In this document: positions 51,536 to 59,117 of the stretch, piece by piece
Position numbering within the stretch: the first letter of the stretch is position 1
Layout of the letters: every line of letters begins with the position of its first letter
From: Enterobacter hormaechei subsp. hoffmannii
GTDB taxonomy: Bacteria; Pseudomonadota; Gammaproteobacteria; Enterobacterales; Enterobacteriaceae
Reading direction: 5' to 3'
Assembly: GCF_001729745.1 (NCBI RefSeq)
Contig: NZ_CP017186.1
Coordinates: forward strand, 1,240,001 to 1,304,000
Length of the DNA stretch: 64,000 nucleotides
The notes under the pieces: generated by a model
What the model saw: only the letters and a program-made list of their open reading frames with translations
What the model was told of the DNA's origin: nothing
Database searches by the model: none
Made by a program: the position numbers and the translations under genes

Positions 51536-52081
51536 ATGAAAACAATCGAAGTTGATGACGAACTCTATCAGTATATTGCCAGCCAGACGCGGCATATTGG
51601 GGAGAGCGCGTCCGACATTTTACGGCGCATGCTTAAAATTTCCGCCGCCTCACAGCCCACTCCTGTCACTAAAGATGTCGTGTCTCAGCCGAGCGTTGTT
51701 GCACAAGTAAAACCTGCCGTCATGCCGGCAAAAGACAAAGTGCGCGCGATGCGCGAGCTGCTGCTGTCCGATGAATATGCAGAGCAGAAAAAGGCGGTTA
51801 ACCGCTTTATGCTGGTGCTGTCTACACTTTATTCACTGGATAACAACGCATTTGCAGAAGCGACAGAGTCGCTGCACGGTCGCACGCGCGTTTACTTCGC
51901 AGGTGACGAGCAGACCCTGCTGCAAAATGGCAACCAAACCAAACCCAAACATGTTCCCGGTACGCCATACTGGGTGATCACCAATACCAATACGGGCCGC
52001 AAGTGCAGCATGATCGAACATATCATGCAGTCCATGCAGTTCCCGGCGGAATTGATCGAAAAGGTTTGCGGTACAATTTAA
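51536..52081 (+). CDS. seqA: SeqA, negative modulator of replication initiation
   Basis: It binds hemimethylated GATC sites and sequesters oriC and the dnaA promoter after initiation. The ATG at 51536 (MKTIEVDDELYQYI) gives 181 residues. The N-terminal oligomerisation domain (about 1-35) is joined by a Pro/Val-rich linker to the DNA-binding domain (about 64-181) with the GRTRVYFA and NTNTGRKCSMIEHIMQ segments. A frame extending upstream overlaps the promoter. pgm follows after 24 nt, as in E. coli. Confidence 0.98.
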   Translation: MKTIEVDDELYQYIASQTRHIGESASDILRRMLKISAASQPTPVTKDVVSQPSVVAQVKPAVMPAKDKVRAMRELLLSDEYAEQKKAVNRFMLVLSTLYSLDNNAFAEATESLHGRTRVYFAGDEQTLLQNGNQTKPKHVPGTPYWVITNTNTGRKCSMIEHIMQSMQFPAELIEKVCGTI

Positions 52082-52105
52082 CCCTTGCATCAGAAGGACC
52101 AGGCA

Positions 52106-53746
52106 ATGGCAAATCACAGCCGTGCAGGACAACCTGCACAACAACGCGATTTGATTAACGTCGCTCAACTGACCGCGCAGTACTACGTGCTGAAGCCGGT
52201 GGTAGGCAACGCAGAACACGCAGTGAAGTTTGGTACATCTGGCCACCGCGGCAGCGCGGCGCGCCATAGCTTTAACGAACCGCACATTCTGGCCATTGCT
52301 CAGGCCATCGCGGAAGAGCGCGCCAAAAATGGCGTCACCGGTCCGTGCTATGTTGGGAAAGATACCCACGCCCTGTCTGAACCTGCTTTTATCTCCGTGC
52401 TGGAAGTACTGGCGGCAAACGGCGTAGACGTGATTGTTCAGGAGAACAACGGTTTCACGCCAACGCCTGCGGTTTCTAACGCTATTCTGGTACATAACAA
52501 AAAAGGTGGCGCGCAGGCGGACGGTATTGTGATCACCCCGTCCCACAACCCACCGGAAGATGGCGGCATCAAGTACAACCCACCTAACGGTGGCCCGGCG
52601 GATACCAACGTCACGAAAGTGGTGGAAGATCGCGCCAACGCGTTACTGGCTAACGGTCTGAACGGCGTGAAGCGCATCTCGCTGGATGAAGCCATGGCGT
52701 CCGGCCACGTGAAAGAGCAGGATCTGGTGCAGCCGTTCGTGGAAGGGCTGGCGGATATCGTCGATATGGCCGCTATCCAGAAAGCCGGTCTGAAGCTGGG
52801 CGTGGATCCGCTGGGCGGCTCCGGTATTGAATACTGGAAACGCATTGCCGAGCACTACAAGCTGGATCTGACCATCGTGAACGATCACGTCGATCAGACC
52901 TTCCGCTTTATGCACCTGGACAAAGACGGCGCGATCCGTATGGACTGCTCCTCCGAATGCGCAATGGCTGGCCTGCTGGCGCTGCGCGACAAGTTCGACC
53001 TGGCGTTTGCCAACGACCCGGACTACGACCGCCACGGTATCGTCACCCCGGCTGGGCTGATGAACCCTAACCACTACCTGGCTGTTGCGATCAATTATCT
53101 CTTCCAGCATCGTCCGCAGTGGGGCAAAGAGGTTGCGGTGGGTAAAACGCTGGTCTCTTCCGCCATGATTGACCGTGTGGTCGATGCGCTGGGCCGCAAG
53201 CTGGTGGAAGTGCCGGTGGGCTTCAAGTGGTTTGTTGACGGTCTGCACGACGGCAGCTTCGGCTTTGGTGGTGAAGAGAGCGCGGGGGCATCCTTCCTGC
53301 GCTTCGACGGCACCCCATGGTCAACCGATAAAGACGGCATCATCATGTGCCTGCTGGCGGCGGAAATCACCGCGGTTACCGGTAAGAACCCGCAGGAACA
53401 TTACAACGACCTGGCAGCACGCTTTGGTGCGCCAAGCTATAACCGTATTCAGGCTGGCGCGACCTCTGCTCAGAAAGCCGCTCTGTCCAAACTCTCTCCG
53501 GAGATGGTCAGCGCAAGCACCCTGGCAGGTGACCCGATCACCGCGCGTCTGACGGCGGCACCGGGTAACGGCGCATCCATCGGCGGCCTGAAAGTGATGA
53601 CCGAAAACGGCTGGTTCGCCGCGCGTCCATCCGGTACGGAAGATGCGTACAAAATCTATTGCGAAAGCTTCCTCGGCGCTGAGCACCGCCAGCAGATTGA
53701 GAAAGAAGCGGTAGAGATTGTCAGCGAAGTGCTGAAAAACGCGTAA
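52106..53746 (+). CDS. pgm: Phosphoglucomutase
   Basis: It interconverts glucose-1-P and glucose-6-P, feeding glycogen, UDP-glucose and cell-surface sugars. The ATG at 52106 ([13 protein letters not shown]) gives 546 residues, as in E. coli, with AGAAGGA upstream. The phosphoserine is Ser146 ([11 protein letters not shown]). The metal loop DPDYDRHG lies near 309, the sugar loop GGEESAGAS near 395 and the phosphate loop [10 protein letters not shown] near 510. It probably shares the seqA transcript. Confidence 0.98.
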   Translation: MANHSRAGQPAQQRDLINVAQLTAQYYVLKPVVGNAEHAVKFGTSGHRGSAARHSFNEPHILAIAQAIAEERAKNGVTGPCYVGKDTHALSEPAFISVLEVLAANGVDVIVQENNGFTPTPAVSNAILVHNKKGGAQADGIVITPSHNPPEDGGIKYNPPNGGPADTNVTKVVEDRANALLANGLNGVKRISLDEAMASGHVKEQDLVQPFVEGLADIVDMAAIQKAGLKLGVDPLGGSGIEYWKRIAEHYKLDLTIVNDHVDQTFRFMHLDKDGAIRMDCSSECAMAGLLALRDKFDLAFANDPDYDRHGIVTPAGLMNPNHYLAVAINYLFQHRPQWGKEVAVGKTLVSSAMIDRVVDALGRKLVEVPVGFKWFVDGLHDGSFGFGGEESAGASFLRFDGTPWSTDKDGIIMCLLAAEITAVTGKNPQEHYNDLAARFGAPSYNRIQAGATSAQKAALSKLSPEMVSASTLAGDPITARLTAAPGNGASIGGLKVMTENGWFAARPSGTEDAYKIYCESFLGAEHRQQIEKEAVEIVSEVLKNA

Positions 53747-53765
53747 ATGGTGTCTGGTGCGGGCT

Positions 53766-53873
53766 GATGCCCTCACCCCGGCCCTCTCCCACAGGGCTGA
53801 GGGTTCCCCACAAATTAATGCGAGCACTGAGCAATCCCCTCGCCCCTCCGGGGAGAGGGTTAGGGTGAGGGGA
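53766..53873. repeat. Two REP-like palindromes after pgm
   Basis: CCCTCACCCCGGCCCTCTCCC...GAGGG type arms at 53766-53803 and CCCCTCGCCCCTCCGGGGAG...GTGAGGGG at 53836-53873. Both are imperfect relatives of the CCCTCTCCC family seen at 23758 and 35351. Confidence 0.75.
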
Positions 53874-53929
53874 ACATACGGCGGTGGTGGTCATTCCGTT
53901 CACTTTATGTTCCTTGCTACTCTGTAACG

Positions 53930-54180
53930 ACATGACCGGTGAACGTGCCAGGGTGGCTCAGTCGCCACCACCCTGGCGACCCGGGCTCCCGGCGGTAAAT
54001 CGCCGCTTCGCGGTGCCCTCGGCTTATTCCTTCCGGCTTATCGGGTACGGGGGGAGGCAACGTCCCTGTAAAGCCGCCCTCTCGGCGCATCCCTGCGCCT
54101 CGCCCCGGCCTGCAGGAAACGCCTCAGCGATTTACAGCCGGACCAGGGCATCGCTGACAGCCCTCAGTCATTTAGAAAGC
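53930..54180. other. GC-rich structured intergenic element of unknown identity
   Basis: About 250 nt with dense inverted repeats. Three hairpins are clear: GCCAGGGTGG/CCACCCTGGC (53947-53977), a GGGC/GCCC arm pair enclosing two short hairpins (53983-54018), and GGCGCA-TCCC-TGCGCC (54084-54099). A 15-bp inverted repeat with one mismatch joins 53989-54003 to 54127-54141. A 105-codon frame crosses it (53884-54201), but its protein is Arg/Pro/Ser-rich without recognisable domain and is probably not coding. It could be a structured RNA, a miniature mobile element or a decayed gene. Confidence 0.55.
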
Positions 54181-54217
54181 AACTTTATTGCTTCTGCATA
54201 AAAAAATTACTGGGGAA

Positions 54218-54238
54218 CCCTCTCCCACAGGGAGAGGG
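54218..54238. repeat. REP-like palindrome of the CCCTCTCCC family
   Basis: CCCTCTCCC, loop ACA, GGGAGAGGG: the perfect core of the family, on the far side of the structured element. Confidence 0.85.
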
Positions 54239-54254
54239 AGAAAACATTAATCTC

Positions 54255-54292
54255 GTAGGCCCGGTAAGCGTTAGCGCCACCGGGCTTCTTTT
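54255..54292. repeat. REP element after potE
   Basis: GCCCGGTAAGCG, TTA, GCGCCACCGGGC followed on the plus strand by TTCTTTTTT; an E. coli-type REP that may end plus-strand transcripts. Confidence 0.85.
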
Positions 54293-55606
54293 TTAACTAT
54301 GCTTATTCTTCAGTTCAAACCGTGGTGACACCAGACCGTACAGCGTCCAGCCCATAAAGGTCACCATCGCGCCATACAGCATCGCCTCCTGACCGGACGA
54401 GTAGAGCGCATAGAAGCTGTAAATCGCCCCAATCAGCGCCACGATATTGGCCGCCCGGGCTTTGCGCGGATCCACCTTCGCCACCTTCTGAATAATCACC
54501 AGTGCCGCCATCGACAGAATGTACGGAATGATGTTCGTCACCACCGCCAGGTTGACCAGTACATTAAACTGGCTGTTCAGTGACGGGCTGATGGTCATCA
54601 GCGACAAACCGCTCTGGAAAATCACAATCGCCAGCATACCCTGTACCGGCGCATCCGCTTTGGTGACGCGGGAGAAGATTTTCGGGAAATAACCTTCGTC
54701 AGCGGAGGATTTGAATACCTGGGCGATGGTGAACTGCCAGCCCAGCAGCGAGCCGCAGCAGGACATCACCATCAGTCCCATGATCACTTTCCCTACCTCT
54801 GGCGTAAACATCTGCGCAAACGCCAGCCCGAACGGCGCCGTGGAGTTGGCGAGATCCATGTTGGGCACAATTCCCGCAATCACGTTGGTTGAGACGATAT
54901 AGATCACCGCCGCCCCCAGCGTCCCGCCGAGTACCGCGATCGGCACGTTCTTTTCCGGGTTTTCCACCACTTCCGCATTCGCACAGGCTGACTCCAGCCC
55001 GAGGAAAGCCCATAGCGTCATGGCGATGGACGATCCCACGGCGGTAAAGAACGGCACGTGGTGCGGGTTCCAGGAATTGGCGTACAGCGTCGGGCTGAAC
55101 CAGAACCAGCCGATGATGCACAGACCGACTACCGGAATGATCACGCCCCAGACGGTGATGCTGCTGAGTTGTCCGGTGATGCGCGCGCCGCCAAAGTTGG
55201 CGACGGTGCAGATCCACAGCACGCCGATGGTCGCCAGCCCAATCTGCACCGGGGTCAGCGTCGCGCCAAACAGCTCCGTACCGTAACCCACTGCGGAGAT
55301 GGCAATCGCCACGTTGGCGATCAGCAGCGACACCCCGTAGGTATAGTTGGCCATGAAGTTACCGGACTTACCAAACGCATATTCGGCATAGCCGCCCATG
55401 CCGCCAGACTTACGGCTGAACATCCCGCACTTGGCAAACGCCCACGCCAGCGCCATTGAGCCGACTGCCGTTACCAGCCAGGAGATAATCGAAATCGTCC
55501 CCACTTCAGCGAGCTTAGTAGGCAGCATGATGATCCCGGACCCCATCATATTCACCATGGTGAGGATAGTGAGTTGTACCACGCCCATCTTGTTGGACTT
55601 ACTCAT
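54293..55606 (-). CDS. potE: PotE, putrescine/ornithine antiporter
   Basis: A 437-residue APC-superfamily transporter with about 12 hydrophobic segments, including the conserved GSGIIMLPTKLAEVG in TM1 and FLGLESACANAEVVENPEKN near 205-225. In acid it exchanges cytosolic putrescine for external ornithine, supplying SpeF with substrate. Its start overlaps the speF stop by 4 nt, so both are one operon, as in E. coli speFL-speF-potE. Confidence 0.97.
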   Translation of the reverse strand: MSKSNKMGVVQLTILTMVNMMGSGIIMLPTKLAEVGTISIISWLVTAVGSMALAWAFAKCGMFSRKSGGMGGYAEYAFGKSGNFMANYTYGVSLLIANVAIAISAVGYGTELFGATLTPVQIGLATIGVLWICTVANFGGARITGQLSSITVWGVIIPVVGLCIIGWFWFSPTLYANSWNPHHVPFFTAVGSSIAMTLWAFLGLESACANAEVVENPEKNVPIAVLGGTLGAAVIYIVSTNVIAGIVPNMDLANSTAPFGLAFAQMFTPEVGKVIMGLMVMSCCGSLLGWQFTIAQVFKSSADEGYFPKIFSRVTKADAPVQGMLAIVIFQSGLSLMTISPSLNSQFNVLVNLAVVTNIIPYILSMAALVIIQKVAKVDPRKARAANIVALIGAIYSFYALYSSGQEAMLYGAMVTFMGWTLYGLVSPRFELKNKHS

Positions 55607-57801
55607 AATTTTTCTCCCTTCAGCAGAGACGGCTGAGCGGCGGGTTGTTTAATGACGTAGCAGCGCACCTGTTTGCGCCCGTCACACTCCTCGACGTAAA
55701 CCCCCTGTAACTCCGGCGCAAAGCCCGGCAGCAGATTGATCCCGTCTTCCAGCGCGGCGAAATAGCGCAGCACGGAACCGCCCCAGACTTCCCCCGGAAC
55801 CACGCACAACACCCCCGGTGGGTAAGGCAGCGCGCCTTCCGCGGCGATACGGCCTTCCGCGTCGCGCAGTGACACCAGCTCGACCTCACCGCGCAGATAG
55901 GCATAGTTCGCCTCCTGCGGGTTCATCATGACGCGCGGGAAGTGAGACTTGCGGAACATCTCTTTCTGCAACTGCTTCACGTTATGGCGGGCGTAGAGGT
56001 CGTGCATCTCCTGACAAATCTGACGCAGGGAATAATCCGCATAACGTTCCGGATGTTGCTTATAAAGAGAGGGCAGAACCTCTTTCAGCGGCACATCGCT
56101 CTGGAGCAGTTTTTCGAAGCGCACCAGCTGGGCGACGAGCTGCTGCAATTTGCCCATGTCCTCCGCCGGGGTGAGCAGGAACAGAATGGAATTGAGGTCG
56201 CATTTTTCCGGCACGATGCCGTTTTCACGCAGGAAGTTGGCGAGGATGGTAGCGGGCACGCCGAAATCATCGTACTCGCCGGTGCGGGCGTTGATGCCTG
56301 GCGTGGTCAGCAGCAGTTTGCAGGGATCAATAAAATACTGATGCTCGGCATATCCCTCAAAGGCGTGCCAGCGTTCGCCCGGAACGAAATGGAAGAAGCG
56401 CAGATCGGTGGCGATCTCCGCCGTATCCCAGCTTTCCCACGGACGGCCATCCACCGTCTCCGGCACGAACGGGCGAATAAACTGACAGTTCTGAAGGATC
56501 AGTTTTCGCGCTTCGATACCCGTCACCACGCAGTCCATCCACATGTTGCGCCCACTTTGCCCCTCGTGCATGCGGGCGTTGATATCCAGGGCGGCAAACA
56601 GCGGATAAAACGGGCTGGTGGAGGCGTGCATCATAAAGGCGTTGTTGAGGCGCTTATGCGGAACATAGCGCGGCTGGCCTTTTATGTGGCTGTCCTTCTT
56701 ATGGATTTGCGAGGTTTGCGAGAAGCCCGCCTGCTGCTTATGCACCGACTGGGTAACCAGAATGCCCGGATCGTTTTCGTTCAGCTCCAGCAGCAGCGGC
56801 GAGCAGTCGGCCATCATCGGGATAAACTGCTCGTAACCCACCCAGGCGGAGTCAAACAGGATGTAATCGCACAGGTGACCAATCTTATCCACCACCTGAC
56901 GGGCGTTATAAATGGTACCGTCGTAGGTGCCCAGCTGGATCACTGCCAGACGGAAGGGACGTTCATCCCGCGCGCGACCAGGCGCGACTTCTGACACCAG
57001 TTCCCGCAGGTAACTCTCGTCGAAACAGTGTGCGTCAATACCGCCGATAAACCCGTACGGGTTGCGCGCTGTTTCCAGATACACCGGCGTCGCTCCCGCC
57101 TGTAACAGTGCTCCGTGGTGATTAGATTTATGGTTATTGCGATCGAACAGCACCAGATCGCCTGGCGTGAGCAGGGCATTGAGCACTACCTTATTGGAAG
57201 AGGAGGTGCCGTTCAGCACAAAGTAGGTTTTATCCGCATTAAAGACTTTTGCCGCATGCTGTTGGGCGATGCATGGCGCACCTTCATGGATCAGCAGATC
57301 GCCCATTGCCACGTCGGCATTACACAGATCGGCGCGGAAAAGCGTTTCGCCAAAGAAATCGACAAACTGGTTTCCGGCCGGATGGCGGCGGAAGAACTGG
57401 CCTCCCTGATGTCCGGGGCAGTCAAACGCGCTGTTCCCCTGCTGGACGTAATCGACCAGCGCGCGGAAGAACGGCGGGCGGAGCTGGGTTTCGTACTTCT
57501 GCGCAGCCGCTTCAAGCTGGCGTCCGTAGTACGCATTGCTGGTGTCGGAGTACTCAAAAACGCCGTGAATACGCGACAGAAATTCAGCCGGAACCCTTTC
57601 TTCTTTATGTGTGGCAATAAACACCGGAATACCGAATCCCGTGGCTTCTATTTCTTCTATGGCGCCATTGAAAATATCACTGACGGCCAGAACCACGGCT
57701 GCCACATCAATATAATCTGATGCGGTGATATCCACGATCTCGCGCGAAGTGGTAAAGCATTCAGGGCAGGCACGGCTGACGGCAATTTTTAACGTTTTCA
57801 T
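55603..57801 (-). CDS. speF: SpeF, inducible ornithine decarboxylase
   Basis: A PLP enzyme of fold type I (prokaryotic ornithine/lysine/arginine decarboxylase group), 732 residues. The N-terminal wing domain (about 1-105) is followed by the PLP domain with catalytic His354-Lys355 (QSVHKQQAG) and the C-terminal domain. It makes putrescine and CO2 from ornithine and consumes protons, which helps acid tolerance. It lies behind a long leader carrying the regulatory peptide gene speFL. Confidence 0.97.
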   Translation of the reverse strand: MKTLKIAVSRACPECFTTSREIVDITASDYIDVAAVVLAVSDIFNGAIEEIEATGFGIPVFIATHKEERVPAEFLSRIHGVFEYSDTSNAYYGRQLEAAAQKYETQLRPPFFRALVDYVQQGNSAFDCPGHQGGQFFRRHPAGNQFVDFFGETLFRADLCNADVAMGDLLIHEGAPCIAQQHAAKVFNADKTYFVLNGTSSSNKVVLNALLTPGDLVLFDRNNHKSNHHGALLQAGATPVYLETARNPYGFIGGIDAHCFDESYLRELVSEVAPGRARDERPFRLAVIQLGTYDGTIYNARQVVDKIGHLCDYILFDSAWVGYEQFIPMMADCSPLLLELNENDPGILVTQSVHKQQAGFSQTSQIHKKDSHIKGQPRYVPHKRLNNAFMMHASTSPFYPLFAALDINARMHEGQSGRNMWMDCVVTGIEARKLILQNCQFIRPFVPETVDGRPWESWDTAEIATDLRFFHFVPGERWHAFEGYAEHQYFIDPCKLLLTTPGINARTGEYDDFGVPATILANFLRENGIVPEKCDLNSILFLLTPAEDMGKLQQLVAQLVRFEKLLQSDVPLKEVLPSLYKQHPERYADYSLRQICQEMHDLYARHNVKQLQKEMFRKSHFPRVMMNPQEANYAYLRGEVELVSLRDAEGRIAAEGALPYPPGVLCVVPGEVWGGSVLRYFAALEDGINLLPGFAPELQGVYVEECDGRKQVRCYVIKQPAAQPSLLKGEKL

Positions 57802-58056
57802 CTTTATCTCTTTATTTCAGGCAATATGGGTCCCTCGACTTCTTGCGGTAAAGAAATCGATTTTTTCCGGAAAAAAAAGCAAAGCGTGTCCGCTGATACG
57901 AAATCAGTTAATTGCTTTTTTGCTGAGTAGAATTCAGTCCGCCCGGTTGCGGAGAATCTGAATCACAAGGAATGAGCGCAGGTGTTCACAGGCAACAGCC
58001 TGTAAAATAGCGTTTTTCAGGATAACCTGTAAGCAGATGCGCCAGAAGTCGAAGGA
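57802..58056 (-). promoter_or_regulatory. speF leader region between speFL and speF
   Basis: This 255-nt spacer has no ORF of note. It contains a hairpin ACAGGC-AACA-GCCTGT (57988-58003) and pyrimidine-rich stretches in mRNA sense. In E. coli this part of the leader carries the Rho-dependent terminator that is relieved when ornithine stalls the ribosome on speFL. That mechanism is assumed to be shared here from the conservation of speFL. Confidence 0.6.
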
Positions 58057-58161
58057 CTACCGGGCGTTAAAGAGATGAAAGTCAAAACAGTTTCGGTGGG
58101 CAAACATCATGATATGTGTTGTCCGCCTTATATGGGGCATTAAACGATTATTGTTTTCCAT
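58057..58161 (-). CDS. speFL: SpeFL, ornithine-sensing leader peptide
   Basis: A 34-codon ORF starting MENNNRLMPHIRRTTHIM and ending FNAR, the same length as the E. coli SpeFL arrest peptide. AAGGA lies 8 nt before the ATG at 58161. The HIRRTTHIM sensor segment and the FAHRN.FDFH.FNAR effector segment agree with E. coli as I remember it, with a few substitutions (for example Cys for Ser, Leu for Phe). In E. coli free ornithine binds the nascent peptide in the exit tunnel, stalls the ribosome and induces speF. Confidence 0.88.
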   Translation of the reverse strand: MENNNRLMPHIRRTTHIMMFAHRNCFDFHLFNAR

Positions 58162-58350
58162 GTTCATTTTCCTTTCAGTAATTGAAAGCACGGTCATTTT
58201 ATCCAGGAAAAAGGGATTAACTGTGAAACAGATCACCAATAACCGATCATTTCAGAAATAATTAGTCGTTATGAGTGAATAACGCAGATCAAAATGCTGT
58301 TTTGTTGGTTTGGTGTTAAGTTGGTGTTCTAAATATGTTTAGTGAGGGCG
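58162..58350. promoter_or_regulatory. Promoter region of the speF operon
   Basis: AT-rich, no ORF. It probably contains the speFL promoter (minus strand). A specific box cannot be assigned. Confidence 0.4.
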
Positions 58351-58396
58351 AATATAGGCATGAAAATAATCTCTTCATTATTTTCATGCCTATATT
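58351..58396. repeat. 20-bp perfect palindrome between kdpE and speFL
   Basis: AATATAGGCATGAAAATAAT (58351-58370), a 6-nt loop CTCTTC, then its exact reverse complement (58377-58396). No run of Ts follows on either strand, so it is not a standard intrinsic terminator. It lies 44 nt after the kdpE stop. Confidence 0.9.
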
Positions 58397-58439
58397 CAGG
58401 CTGGTGTGTTCTTTATTTAAAATTAAAGTGAATACTTAT

Positions 58440-59117
58440 TCAGATCATAAACCGATATCCGATACCGGTTTCTGTTAATAAATGACGAGGACGCGCGGGA
58501 TCGGCTTCAAGTTTCTGGCGAAGGTGTCCCATATAAATGCGTAAATAGTGACTATGTTCGACAGCATTCGGTCCCCAGACCTGGCTTAACAGCTGTCGCT
58601 GCGTTAACACTTTTCCGTGGTTACTGAGCAACACGGCCAGCAGACGAAACTCGATAGGCGTAAGGTGGATCTCTTCTTCCCCTCGCACGATGCGGCGGGC
58701 GGCAAGATCGACGCGGATATCGCCAAAGACGTACACCGGTTCAGAAGGGGTCGTGGCACTGTGTCGACGCAGCGCCACACGCAGCCGGGCCTGTAACTCG
58801 CCAATGCCAAACGGTTTGATCAGATAATCATCCGCTCCGGCATCCAGCGCGGCGATTTTATCCGTCTCTTCGGTGCGGGCAGAGAGCACCAGAATGGGCA
58901 TCTGGCTCCACTGACGCACCTCACGAATAAAATCGATGCCGTCGCCATCCGGAAGTCCCAGATCCAGGATCACCAGATCTGGCTTGCGGGTGGCGGCTTC
59001 AATTAACCCCCGTTGAAGCGTTCCGGCTTCATGAACGCGCAAACCGTCGCCTTCCAGCGCGGTACGCAGAAATCGGCTGATAGCGAGCTCATCTTCAACA
59101 ATCAGAACGTTAATCAC
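58440..59117 (-). CDS. kdpE: KdpE, response regulator
   Basis: An OmpR-type regulator of 225 residues: receiver domain with phospho-acceptor Asp52 (ILDLGLPDGDG), and a C-terminal winged helix (about 125-225) with the LTPIEFRLLAVLLSNHGKVLTQRQLL motif. Phosphorylated by KdpD at low K+, it activates kdpFABC. Its start overlaps the kdpD stop by 4 nt (ATGA). Confidence 0.97.
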   Translation of the reverse strand: MINVLIVEDELAISRFLRTALEGDGLRVHEAGTLQRGLIEAATRKPDLVILDLGLPDGDGIDFIREVRQWSQMPILVLSARTEETDKIAALDAGADDYLIKPFGIGELQARLRVALRRHSATTPSEPVYVFGDIRVDLAARRIVRGEEEIHLTPIEFRLLAVLLSNHGKVLTQRQLLSQVWGPNAVEHSHYLRIYMGHLRQKLEADPARPRHLLTETGIGYRFMI

